A stretch of 33,533 bases of DNA from IMG/VR virus record IMGVR_UViG_3300026094_000018, positions 1 to 33,533 of that record; one strand, written 5' to 3'. Below the pieces are notes generated by a model that did not search any database, had not been told where the DNA came from, and saw only the letters and a program-made list of their open reading frames with translations. Below, piece after piece: positions 9,225 to 16,579 of this stretch. The stretch comes from a virus. The position numbers were made by a program, and so were the translations under genes. Each line of letters starts with the position of its first letter. Positions within the stretch are counted from its first letter, which is position 1.

Positions 9225-10505
9225 TTATTGTGTGAAGTTGCGTTGACTGAGAATAGTTTGAAGCTGGTTTTGAATGGAAGCAAACTGAGCAGCATTGATG
9301 GGTGGCCCAGTGGGACCAACCGGTGACGTGTGTGTTTGTTGTTGAATGGCAGTTAGCAGATCATTCAAGATTCCAACCAACGTTTGACCCAAAACAATGG
9401 GTTCAGACTGATCCTGTTCCCCAAAATACATTTCAGGCACATTCCATACAACACGTTCCGATATGTCATGCTCCGCTGTACCGCCCACAGACACGTTCAA
9501 ATCGCCTTGAATGTTTGATGTGATGCTTCCCCTTGTTTCATGTGTTCGGTCTCCCACAATGTTGCTCATGACGTTCCCATCCACGTCCAATGTGAAATCA
9601 GATGCAGAGTTGAGATTGATGTCACCTTTTGCAAAAAGCATGATCTGATTCTTTTTGGCATCCAAAACAATACGGTCGGACACACTCAATATCTGATTCC
9701 CACCGTATTCAGAAGGTGGATTTTCAGCGCTGGATAAGTGGGTTTCGGAATCCCTTGTGGACGGTTCCAAATCAAGAACCCCATCTTGAGAAAGGTAAAT
9801 GCTTGAAGGGTCTTGATTGATGTCCTCATAGATTGGTTCCAGATAATCAAGATTTGATGCATCTTCATATTGACCACACCGAATCTTGATTGTGGGATTT
9901 CCAGTGTCTTGGTTGCTCCCAAGCCGAATGGAGTTTGAAAACCGCCCTTCAATGATCACATCACCTTCATCATGGTCAAGTGGTTTGAAATCATCGTTGA
10001 TTTCAAATACATCCCCTACACTAACGTCTGAATTTGATGGTGACGTATCTCCCACACCTGATTCACGATAGTTTTGCTGGGTATTGGTAGACCCTGTTTT
10101 CAACGTTGGATCCACGCTCACGTTTGCAAGGTCGTTGTGATTTTGATTTAAAAGGTGGTTGACAACGTCAACGTAATAGAAGTTTCCAAGAAATTTTCCG
10201 ACAAGAACAATCTCATGGCGCAATGGGTATTTTTGAATGTTGGCACTCAATGGACGCGCCAAAAAAAGTTGAGACTCGGGTCGGTTCTTTTGACTGTAGA
10301 TGAATCGGAATCGCACCTTTCCAATGTCTTCAAACCCCTTAAATTCCGGATGATCGGAATCGCGGATCACATCTATCACTTCTGCGGACTCCAACTCATA
10401 GAAGTCGCCGGGTGATGAAGCCCGAGCCAAATCACTGTCGGTGTTGAGTCCTTGTGACCCAGTGGGTCCAAATGTTGATGCATATTCGTTTGTTTTGTAT
10501 GCCAT
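9225..10505 (-). CDS. 5: baseplate hub/central spike protein, gp5-like without lysozyme domain
   Basis: 426 residues. The N-terminal ~110 residues read as the OB-fold of gp5/VgrG-type spikes (GKVRFRFIYSQ, ending at LVGKFLGNFYYVDVVNH). From ~185 on come short repeated beta segments typical of spike needles (IIEGRFSNSIRLGSN; ILSVSDRIVLDAKKNQIMLFAKGD; DINLNSASDFTLDV; ITSNIQGDLNVSVGGTAEH). T4 gp5 (575 aa) has a lysozyme domain between these parts; here none is seen, as in many cyanomyovirus gp5 proteins. The C-terminus (residues ~380-426) has a Pro/Gly linker and helix. It is 1 nt downstream of the preceding gene. Confidence 0.85.
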   Translation of the reverse strand: MAYKTNEYASTFGPTGSQGLNTDSDLARASSPGDFYELESAEVIDVIRDSDHPEFKGFEDIGKVRFRFIYSQKNRPESQLFLARPLSANIQKYPLRHEIVLVGKFLGNFYYVDVVNHLLNQNHNDLANVSVDPTLKTGSTNTQQNYRESGVGDTSPSNSDVSVGDVFEINDDFKPLDHDEGDVIIEGRFSNSIRLGSNQDTGNPTIKIRCGQYEDASNLDYLEPIYEDINQDPSSIYLSQDGVLDLEPSTRDSETHLSSAENPPSEYGGNQILSVSDRIVLDAKKNQIMLFAKGDINLNSASDFTLDVDGNVMSNIVGDRTHETRGSITSNIQGDLNVSVGGTAEHDISERVVWNVPEMYFGEQDQSEPIVLGQTLVGILNDLLTAIQQQTHTSPVGPTGPPINAAQFASIQNQLQTILSQRNFTQ

Positions 10506-10506
10506 A

Positions 10507-10950
10507 TCACGTTTTGTTGAGACTTTCTATTGCTTGATTTGCCCGCTTTTCAAACTCGTCAACCTCTTGTTGCACTTTTTCTTCCTGGTTCTTTTTTCGC
10601 ATTTCCTTCGCTATTTTCTGCAAATCATCTTTTTCGGATTCACTAAGTTCAACTCCAGGTCCAGCGGACGAAACATTTTCGGCGTTTCTCATATATCCTG
10701 TCAAAAGACGTTGAACAATTTTTGCGAGTTCAACCATCTGCTTATCATTTTTGATGTCAACTTCAAGGTACTCTTTGACAAGCGGAACCAATACTACAGC
10801 ATCATCCAGATCGTCAATCATCCCAGAAAGCATGTCCGTGAGTTCGGAGATGCGCTTACTTTTCTTTTCTGACGTTTTGTCAATACGTTCAAGGATGTCG
10901 GCCATAGATTTTCCGTCATATATCTCAATGTTTTCAAGATTCAGTTGCAT
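10507..10950 (-). CDS. hypothetical coiled-coil protein preceding the spike gene
   Basis: 147 residues, strongly charged and almost wholly helical, with coiled-coil character at residues ~15-45 (ADILERIDKTSEKKSKRISE) and ~103-147 (LSESEKDDLQKIAKEMRKK). No cysteine or membrane segment; function unknown. The stop is 1 nt from the ATG of the gp5-like gene, so the two are co-translated. As the first gene after the 11001-11091 terminator it opens the baseplate transcript. A tail assembly or chaperone role is possible but unsupported. Confidence 0.82.
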   Translation of the reverse strand: MQLNLENIEIYDGKSMADILERIDKTSEKKSKRISELTDMLSGMIDDLDDAVVLVPLVKEYLEVDIKNDKQMVELAKIVQRLLTGYMRNAENVSSAGPGVELSESEKDDLQKIAKEMRKKNQEEKVQQEVDEFEKRANQAIESLNKT

Positions 10951-11000
10951 GATATTTTGTTGGGTATCGTATGATTGATTTCATTCCGGATTCGGTGTCC

Positions 11001-11091
11001 AAAAAAAGCCTGTGTCTGTGTGTGCATAGATAGATACATATCCACATGAATATATGAATATGCATCAACATCCGCACACACAGACACAGGC
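11001..11091 (-). terminator. intrinsic terminator with 18-bp perfect stem and 48-nt loop
   Basis: On the minus strand a perfect 18-bp inverted repeat (arms 11074-11091 and 11008-11025, GCCTGTGTCTGTGTGTGC and its complement) is followed directly by seven Ts (11001-11007). It lies between the late sigma factor stop and the start of the baseplate transcript, where a terminator would insulate the two. The loop of 48 nt (11026-11073) is far longer than usual and AT-rich. Confidence 0.85.
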
Positions 11092-11118
11092 ACATATACG
11101 CTGTTGTTTACGAGCTTT

Positions 11119-11838
11119 TCAGTTTTGGGTGAATAAGGCGTTGGTGGTGGATTTTTGGGCGTTTTTTATGGTGCCTGTTTCCCGAAAGGTTTTAATGGTT
11201 TCGTAATAGTGGTCTTTGAATTCTTTAACAACACTTGTGATATATTGGGATTTGGTGACACCAGAATGCTCCCGAATCATGGTATATAGCAACCGTTTTC
11301 GGAATTCAAAGATGCTGTCTGTTTTCTCCAAGATGTCAATCACGGCATCTGCAATCCGAAGGTCTCGGTCCTTGTGAAACACGTCATACATGTTGGTTTT
11401 CCAATACTCAATGTAGAGTTCAAGGAACTCTTTTAGATCATTTCGTGAGTCAAAGTGTTGCGGCGATTCAATTTCAAAGTTCAAGTCCTCGTTGTCAATG
11501 GACATGTGCCTTTTCTCACGCTTGTAGTTCTTTTTGCTTATGGACAAGCCTTTGGTGTAGGCAATTCGTGAGAAGTATGAAAACGCCTTTCCTTTGCCTT
11601 CTTCAAAATAGTCCAGCTTTTCAACGATGTATGCAATGATTTGGGATTGAAGGTCTTCTTTGGTGGTTTCATAGTGGCTGAAGTTATACATGTTGACAGT
11701 ATATTCAACCAGTTTTTCCATTGCATCTTTGATGCGTGTTCGGTATATTTGGCTTCGTTCTATGTAATCGTCACTATTGTTGTATTCAATGATTGCATCT
11801 TCAACGTCTTGGTCAAAATAGTAGTTGTCATTTGACAT
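11119..11838 (-). CDS. 55: late-transcription RNA polymerase sigma factor, gp55-like
   Basis: 239 residues. Residues ~77-115 match the gp55/sigma region-2-like core: FEEGKGKAFSYFSRIAYTKG followed by a basic NYKREKRHMSID stretch; the AFSYFxxIA phrase is characteristic of phage late sigma factors. T4 gp55 is 185 aa; this one is longer, with an N-terminal acidic segment and a basic C-terminal tail. Known role of the family: it binds host core polymerase and recognises a TATAAATA-like late promoter with the sliding clamp. It is transcribed toward the baseplate genes but separated from them by a terminator. Confidence 0.88.
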   Translation of the reverse strand: MSNDNYYFDQDVEDAIIEYNNSDDYIERSQIYRTRIKDAMEKLVEYTVNMYNFSHYETTKEDLQSQIIAYIVEKLDYFEEGKGKAFSYFSRIAYTKGLSISKKNYKREKRHMSIDNEDLNFEIESPQHFDSRNDLKEFLELYIEYWKTNMYDVFHKDRDLRIADAVIDILEKTDSIFEFRKRLLYTMIREHSGVTKSQYITSVVKEFKDHYYETIKTFRETGTIKNAQKSTTNALFTQN

Positions 11839-11875
11839 AAAAAAGAATATGGGGATTGGGATTCATTCACCATGT

Positions 11876-12169
11876 TCAACCTTGATCTTCCGGGGTTGTT
11901 TCATAGAATCCCATTTCATAAAGATCATTGACCATTTCTTTTAGTGCTTTGAAAAAATACCCTACTTCATCATCCGCTTCAAATGCACCAAGTTCGTCAA
12001 TCCGTTCAATCTCTTGTTTCATTCCAACAACATGCTCTTCAAACACGGCATACCATTCTTCGTAAAACATGATTTTCCGTGCCGAGTTATAAAGACCATA
12101 TATTGCTATTCCCAAGAGAATGACCAAAATCAATATGATAGAACTCAAAATCCATGTCGTGATACTCAT
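11876..12169 (-). CDS. single-pass membrane protein, unknown function
   Basis: 97 residues. One N-terminal membrane helix (residues ~4-27, TWILSSIILILVILLGIAIYG), then a soluble acidic domain with IERIDELGAFEADDEVGYFF (residues ~54-73). This acidic phrase recurs in small proteins of T4-like phages as I recall them, none with known function. The membrane helix and short positively charged stretch (NSARK) suggest the C-terminus faces the cytoplasm. It starts 33 nt after the upstream stop. Confidence 0.82.
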   Translation of the reverse strand: MSITTWILSSIILILVILLGIAIYGLYNSARKIMFYEEWYAVFEEHVVGMKQEIERIDELGAFEADDEVGYFFKALKEMVNDLYEMGFYETTPEDQG

Positions 12170-12202
12170 GGTGTGTAGTAGTTTTTGTTTGTGGGTATGT
12201 TG

Positions 12203-12670
12203 TTATTCCTGATCCCAAATGTCATTGTTGGGATAGAGTTCATCAAATGCTTGGGATGCTTGGTTTGATGAAGAAAGACGTTCGGTGATTTGATTGTACG
12301 CCGTTTCCACTTCTTGAACGGTTTCGCATGATTTTAGGGGTTCAAGAATTGATGCACGATCCTGTTTTGGGATTTCAAACTCGGTGATCAAATCTCGTGC
12401 ATGCTGCTTTTTGCATTCACGCAAAAACATTTGATGTTCCTTTGATTTGGGTTCGGTGGATGAATTCGTGTTGTTGGTTTCTTGAGGCTGTTCTTGGTTC
12501 TCATGATCTTCAGTTTGGGTGACATTTTCAAGTTTAGACAGGATACTCAATTCTTGGACCAACAACTGCAAAATGCCGACACGTTCGTGATCTGTTATGT
12601 CATCACGAACGTGTCGGAGTTGGTTTTCAATGTCATTGAGCGTTGATTCAACCCGTTGATTTATTTGCAT
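12203..12670 (-). CDS. hypothetical acidic/Gln-rich helical protein
   Basis: 155 residues if translation begins at ATG 12670 (MQINQRVESTLNDIE); the frame remains open upstream but would then lie wholly inside the GIY-YIG gene. The chosen start gives a 23-nt overlap with that gene. The N-terminal half is helical, the middle (~65-90) is an Asn/Gln/Glu/Ser-rich linker, and the C-terminal half is a second helical domain (LITEFEIPKQDRASIL, then TVQEVETAYNQITERL). No domain recognised. Confidence 0.78.
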   Translation of the reverse strand: MQINQRVESTLNDIENQLRHVRDDITDHERVGILQLLVQELSILSKLENVTQTEDHENQEQPQETNNTNSSTEPKSKEHQMFLRECKKQHARDLITEFEIPKQDRASILEPLKSCETVQEVETAYNQITERLSSSNQASQAFDELYPNNDIWDQE

Positions 12671-12926
12671 TTTTGACAAGACTTTCTTTTTGTGATTTGC
12701 TGAGTTGCTTGATCTCATGCTCCCGTTTACTTGCTTCGCTACGATCCTTTGCAGGCTCGGTGTATACAACTTCAGAGGGGATTCGGGAGCGGACATATTT
12801 ACTTCCAGTGCCATTGTTATGCTCTTTTACACGACGTTCTACGTTGGTTGTGATGCCACAATACAAGCTGTTGTCATTGCAGCGAAGCAAGTAAACGTGC
12901 CATTGGTTCTCGGTTTCTTGTTTCAA
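12648..12926 (-). CDS. GIY-YIG nuclease superfamily protein, UPF0213/YhbQ type
   Basis: 92 residues, the full size of the UPF0213 GIY-YIG proteins. Residues ~10-27 give the core (HVYLLRCNDNSLYCGITT, where VYL stands for GIY and YCGIT for YIG), followed by a conserved Arg in NVERRVKEHN and a C-terminal Glu (KREHEIKQLSK) at the usual place of the metal ligand. The family is predicted to cleave DNA but its biological role is unclear. The start appears to be TTG, overlapping the upstream TGA as TTGA; no ATG exists in the required N-terminal region. It could be a mobile homing-type gene. Confidence 0.88.
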   Translation of the reverse strand: MKQETENQWHVYLLRCNDNSLYCGITTNVERRVKEHNNGTGSKYVRSRIPSEVVYTEPAKDRSEASKREHEIKQLSKSQKESLVKNANKSTG

Positions 12927-13147
12927 TCTGTTTTTTTGTCTTTGTTTTTCAATGAACGAAGATCATCACGCAACACGCCCCACCCCAATGACATTGGAAG
13001 AGCGATCCACCAAAATATGAAGTTTGAAAGAAATCGGTAAAGTGCGGGATCACGTCCCGAACGCCGGAACGTGAATCCACGGATGGTTCCGTATGCTGCC
13101 CACAGAGTTCCAATGATAAGGTAAGTGAAAATGATGAAGTCAATCAT
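12923..13147 (-). CDS. small membrane protein
   Basis: 74 residues with two hydrophobic segments (about 3-22, IIFTYLIIGTLWAAYGTI, and 40-57, FLSNFIFWWIALPMSLGWG) joined by a basic loop (RGFTFRRSGRD), ending in a charged tail (LRSLKNKDKKTD). Unknown function; such small two-helix proteins are common near phage lysis or host take-over genes, but no lysis partner is seen here. Its TGA stop overlaps the next gene's TTG start. Confidence 0.78.
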   Translation of the reverse strand: MIDFIIFTYLIIGTLWAAYGTIRGFTFRRSGRDPALYRFLSNFIFWWIALPMSLGWGVLRDDLRSLKNKDKKTD

Positions 13148-13219
13148 GTTGATTGGATTTTGTTGTTGTTGTTGTTGTGCGAATCAAGAAACACATGTTC
13201 ATCTCCCGTGTTTCCGATT

Positions 13220-13561
13220 CTATAAAAACTTGTCTTTGATTTCATGTTTCACGGTTTTGATAAACCGCTCTACAATTCCATCGTCATATGCGGATTGCAC
13301 GTTTTCACTCTGATCCCCCAATTTGAGATGTCGGGGATTCACACATGTTTTGTTGTTGCACGTGTGCATTACAACACTGCCATCAGGCACCTTTCCATTA
13401 TGAATCTCATATGAAATAATGTGAGCACCCAGAGTTCACCCATTGATTTTGAATGCACCATATCCATTTCGGACGGACGCATTCCACTCCCAACAGCTAT
13501 TTCCTTTTCCCTTGTCACATTTGTCGTCAAACCGTTCTTTGTCTTTCTTGGCGATTTTCAT
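13220..13561 (-). pseudogene. HNH homing endonuclease interrupted by in-frame TGA
   Basis: ATG at 13561 opens a 113-codon frame ending in TAG (13220-13222), broken by TGA at codon 42 (13436-13438). Both sides match HNH_3/I-HmuI-type endonucleases: before the stop CWEWNASVRNGYGAFKING, after it GAHIISYEIHNGKVPDG and the metal-binding VVMHTCNNKTCVNPRHL, then LKLGDQSENVQ. The stop replaces the residue that is usually Lys or Arg before TLGAH. No start codon follows that would save the HNH core. So it is probably a freshly inactivated free-standing homing endonuclease, or a sequence error; readthrough cannot be excluded. Confidence 0.85.
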
Positions 13562-13581
13562 GTGTTTATATTATAATAATA

Positions 13582-13707
13582 CTACAGGTGTTTTCTTCTT
13601 GCATATGCTATGATTCCCCCCAACTCCAATACCATTCCATTTTTGATGGACGTGTGTCCGATTTTATATGACTGGAACAGCCCAATGCAAACCATCAGTC
13701 TCACCAT
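13582..13707 (-). CDS. possible 41-residue protein in a gene-poor stretch
   Basis: The 282-nt stretch 13562-13843 has no clear gene. Its best candidate is this ATG-to-TAG frame (start MVRLMVCIGLFQSYK, end AYARRKHL) with a mildly hydrophobic N-terminus. The ATG directly follows TATATATGG and has no good ribosome binding site, so the support is weak. The rest of the stretch is AT-rich and may hold promoter elements (a TATAATATAAAC run ends 2 nt before the broken HNH start). Confidence 0.25.
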   Translation of the reverse strand: MVRLMVCIGLFQSYKIGHTSIKNGMVLELGGIIAYARRKHL

Positions 13708-13843
13708 ATATAATACGACCAATGTACATTTACATTGAATAGAACGTGAATTGCAACGACTGCGAGAGAGTGAAATATATAACTTGACAAGAAATGCAAG
13801 CCACTATGACAAAGTTCATGACAGATAGATAATGCTTTTTTGG

Positions 13844-14284
13844 TTATCGGTTTGTTGAAAGTTGGTGAAAAGCATCAGGTGGGGCAAACTGGGGCATTTC
13901 TCCCTCGTTCAAACGGATTTTTATCTTTCCTGTCGGAGATGGATCAGCATTCCATCTCACCCCCATCTCACGGCAAATCTCAACCTTGGATGTGTCTCCA
14001 ACGTTTTCGTGGAAATACGAATTGTCACTCCAGATTCTAAAGTTGTTGGATGTCACAAAAACGGCATGTGACGTTCGGGCAACCTCGTATTCTGATCGGT
14101 CCAGACATTGCAATTTGGTCTCCCATTCCACTTTCAAAAATCCTCCGTACAAAATCAGTAACCCCACGAGTCCCACAACGAAGTGTGAAATTTTAGACTC
14201 AAAGATTTCATAAGAAATGAAACCAAGCACAGTCATAAAAACCGCAGCCACAAATGAAAAAAAGATGAACTCTGGGATACTCAT
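13844..14284 (-). CDS. membrane protein with two N-terminal helices
   Basis: 146 residues from ATG 14284 (MSIPEFIFFSF), 4 nt after the upstream stop; an upstream in-frame start would overlap that gene. Two membrane helices (about 5-24 and 33-51, the second HFVVGLVGLLILYGGFL) are followed by an ~95-residue soluble domain (EWETKLQCLDRSEYEV onwards) rich in aromatic and polar residues. No family recognised. The soluble part is probably periplasmic or cytoplasmic depending on topology; nothing decides it. Confidence 0.8.
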   Translation of the reverse strand: MSIPEFIFFSFVAAVFMTVLGFISYEIFESKISHFVVGLVGLLILYGGFLKVEWETKLQCLDRSEYEVARTSHAVFVTSNNFRIWSDNSYFHENVGDTSKVEICREMGVRWNADPSPTGKIKIRLNEGEMPQFAPPDAFHQLSTNR

Positions 14285-14288
14285 TATA

Positions 14289-15308
14289 TTATTTGTTGAC
14301 GTTTTGAGTGTTTTGTAGATTGGATGCAAAATCTTGAATCACACGGCTCCGATCATGTTCCATCAAGTATTCGTGATATTCTTGATCATTTTCAAATTGA
14401 GATTTGAAGGATCCAAGCGCTTTTCCGAGTTCACGACCCTTGAGATCAAAGTGATCCATTGCAACGTTGCCGTTGAATGTCTCATGTGCTTTCTGACGCC
14501 AATCACGGGCTTCTCTGGCGCTTTCAATTTTTTCTTGTAGGTTGACCCCAAAGAAAGATTCGGCGCGCTCTACGGCTTTCTCTCGGCTTGGTCGTTCCAA
14601 TTCAACACGTGGAATGGTTTGCAGGTAGTCCATCCACTTCATGTATGTGCTTCGCTTGGTGTCCCGGTGACGCTGTCCCGCATTCAAGTTTTTGGGCATA
14701 AAGCAACCGTAGTTGAAATATGTGCTATCAACCACGTATTCAAACACATCTTCAAGTTCATCAAATCCGGATTGAAAACGACCCCAGTCAAATCCAAGAA
14801 ACTCAAACACTTGTTCGGGATCACGCGACAAAACCCATTCTCCGAGTTTGACGCTTCGTGTGTCGCTGTCGTAGTACGCGGTGTATCGGAGTCCCTGAAA
14901 TCCATATTTGAATCGTTGAAACCGGGCAATTTTGCCCATTAGATTTCCAAGACCATTGAATGCGGCGAATGTCTTTTGCATGTCCCAATGACCCGGAGAT
15001 GTGAACACCAGATCCAATTGAAATGGCACCCCGTTTGGCGTCTTCCAGTCCAGGCTCACCACGTCACCGTTGTTGTGTGTTTCGTTGGGGTCAAAACTAT
15101 CTACCAAATCCCATTTGTCAACGGTGCCTTTTTTGATGAGCACATCAATGTCTCCGTGAGATTGCTTGTTGTGATACGATTTGACGAACTTGAATTCGGG
15201 ATTCAAATCCGAATTCAAGACATGATCAACGAACTTGCGTTTCGTGGCACGGAATTCACGTTTGCTAATCCGATATGTATCCGTTGATTTAAGTGCATTT
15301 CCTCCCAT
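14289..15308 (-). CDS. Pol-beta-like nucleotidyltransferase, phage type
   Basis: About 339 residues from ATG 15308 (MGGNALKSTDTYRISK), just past the upstream stop; the frame is open to 15350 with an overlap. The minimal nucleotidyltransferase core is visible: SHGDIDVLIKKG (the two Asp of the hDxDh metal motif, about residues 51-53) and a third acidic strand PFQLDLVF about 50 residues later. A helical C-terminal half follows (EDVFEYVVDSTYFNYG; long charged helices to the end). Substrate unknown; DxD nucleotidyltransferases act on tRNA 3' ends, proteins or antibiotics. It lies two genes from the Thg1-like gene, which suggests but does not prove an RNA substrate. Confidence 0.75.
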   Translation of the reverse strand: MGGNALKSTDTYRISKREFRATKRKFVDHVLNSDLNPEFKFVKSYHNKQSHGDIDVLIKKGTVDKWDLVDSFDPNETHNNGDVVSLDWKTPNGVPFQLDLVFTSPGHWDMQKTFAAFNGLGNLMGKIARFQRFKYGFQGLRYTAYYDSDTRSVKLGEWVLSRDPEQVFEFLGFDWGRFQSGFDELEDVFEYVVDSTYFNYGCFMPKNLNAGQRHRDTKRSTYMKWMDYLQTIPRVELERPSREKAVERAESFFGVNLQEKIESAREARDWRQKAHETFNGNVAMDHFDLKGRELGKALGSFKSQFENDQEYHEYLMEHDRSRVIQDFASNLQNTQNVNK

Positions 15309-15312
15309 GATT

Positions 15313-15777
15313 TCAAATCCCGATTTCATTGAAGAAAGACGATTTCGCAAAGGTTTCTTTTGTCAACCGCCGCAACCGCACTTCAGTTTGAAAATCTTGG
15401 GTACTACCAATATGTTTCACGGTGGGCGCAGCTCGGTGGTCAGTTTTCCATTCTGTAATTGAAGCGGGGACCGTGTGTTCCCATGTACAGTCAAGTGAAA
15501 ATGGGGTTCCTTTGTATTTACATTTGATCGGCATGAATGATAAATGGCCGTCACTGGAAACGGCACCCTTTTCAAAAAAACTGATTATGGTTGTTGGTGG
15601 GTCAATTGTGATAAGTTGAAGTGATATGTTTTTAATTTTCCTTATCATCATTGTCCGCATCCAAGCACGTTCCATCATGTAAATCCAGTATTCATTACTT
15701 TGTTGGTCTAATGCCCAAAATTCATGGATATGCAACGGTGCCTCCGCTTCATATTTCACTGTTTTGAAAAGTGGCAT
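15313..15777 (-). CDS. hypothetical protein between two nucleotidyltransferase genes
   Basis: 154 residues, not recognised. The N-terminal third contains an aromatic/methionine-rich helix (EYWIYMMERAWMRTMM, ~residues 29-44) and basic IRKIKN; the middle holds beta strands (ISLQLITIDPPTTIISFF). Two cysteines (around residues 86 and 97) lack a metal-site spacing. Starts 4 nt after the Thg1-like stop, so it is co-transcribed with it. Confidence 0.72.
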   Translation of the reverse strand: MPLFKTVKYEAEAPLHIHEFWALDQQSNEYWIYMMERAWMRTMMIRKIKNISLQLITIDPPTTIISFFEKGAVSSDGHLSFMPIKCKYKGTPFSLDCTWEHTVPASITEWKTDHRAAPTVKHIGSTQDFQTEVRLRRLTKETFAKSSFFNEIGI

Positions 15778-15781
15778 TTTC

Positions 15782-16579
15782 TCATTGCGTGATTCGGGTT
15801 AAAATGTAATCACGATTTTTGGTGAATCGGGGCAAATCACGGCGAACCGCATAATGGCTTCGTGTGACTTTGCCGTTTCGGCTTTTGATATGACCCTCTG
15901 CGATCAACTCTTCAAGTTTGGATTCTTGTGTGATCACTTCACCGATTGTGGCTTCATATGTTTCACGCTCCACAAGAAATCCACGTTTCCGCTGTGGAGA
16001 TCCACTGTTTGGGTTTTTGCCAAGTTCTTGGTAGATGATTTCTTGACGTTCATTGATTGATTTTTTGTGGAGTCGTCTTTGGGCTTTCTTTCTCCCGTGA
16101 CGTTCCTTGAGACCATAATAAGCCATAGACGACACGTAATTTTTGAACGCATCTTCTTGTCTCCATATAAAGTAGTTGACAACCTCGTTGGGGGGCAACA
16201 CGAAACAACGCCCATCAAAAACGGCAGTTAGTCCGGTCTCCCGTGAGAACGCAACTGACGCAGTGGATGCAAGCAAACTAACGAGTTTCTGAACTCGGTT
16301 GCCAAGAAACGGCGTTTGGTTTTCACTCTTGTCATTCCGAAGCAGCAATGAAATTTCGTCGCTTTGGGAATATGCAAATTCGGCGTTGCAGTATTTCAAA
16401 ACCGCCACACACGTTTCTTCCATTGCCGATTCAAATTCAGAATCAAACGGCTTCTTAAAATTTTGATTCGTTAGATTTGAAAAACTGTTCCCGTCCAAAC
16501 GCACGAGCACCGGGTGCAAAGGCGGCAATTTGCTTCTGAACGCTCTCTCGTGTTTCTTCATCCGGGTTGATAAATTCAT
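15782..16579 (-). CDS. Thg1-like 3'-5' RNA polymerase (tRNA-His guanylyltransferase superfamily)
   Basis: 265 residues. Thg1 enzymes add nucleotides to tRNA 5' ends in reverse (3'-5') polarity. Family motifs: LSTRMKKHE near the start (as in LGDRMKxYE), VRLDGNSFSNLT with metal ligand D29, SQSDEISLLL with D74, and RQEDAFKN at ~150. The eukaryotic HINNLYN motif is absent, as in bacterial and phage Thg1-like proteins, which mainly repair truncated or mispaired tRNA 5' ends. The C-terminal part (SGSPQRKRGFLVERETYE) also fits. I chose ATG 16579 because it places the motifs at family positions; this forces a 125-nt overlap with the upstream nucleotidyltransferase. The phage's own tRNA-His already encodes G-1, so repair or editing is the likelier task. 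Confidence 0.9.
   Translation of the reverse strand: MNLSTRMKKHERAFRSKLPPLHPVLVRLDGNSFSNLTNQNFKKPFDSEFESAMEETCVAVLKYCNAEFAYSQSDEISLLLRNDKSENQTPFLGNRVQKLVSLLASTASVAFSRETGLTAVFDGRCFVLPPNEVVNYFIWRQEDAFKNYVSSMAYYGLKERHGRKKAQRRLHKKSINERQEIIYQELGKNPNSGSPQRKRGFLVERETYEATIGEVITQESKLEELIAEGHIKSRNGKVTRSHYAVRRDLPRFTKNRDYILTRITQ

Noticed and set aside
13784-13811. A sigma-70-like promoter on the plus strand (TTGACA ... TATGAC)
   Set aside because: Spacing is short and no plus-strand gene follows.
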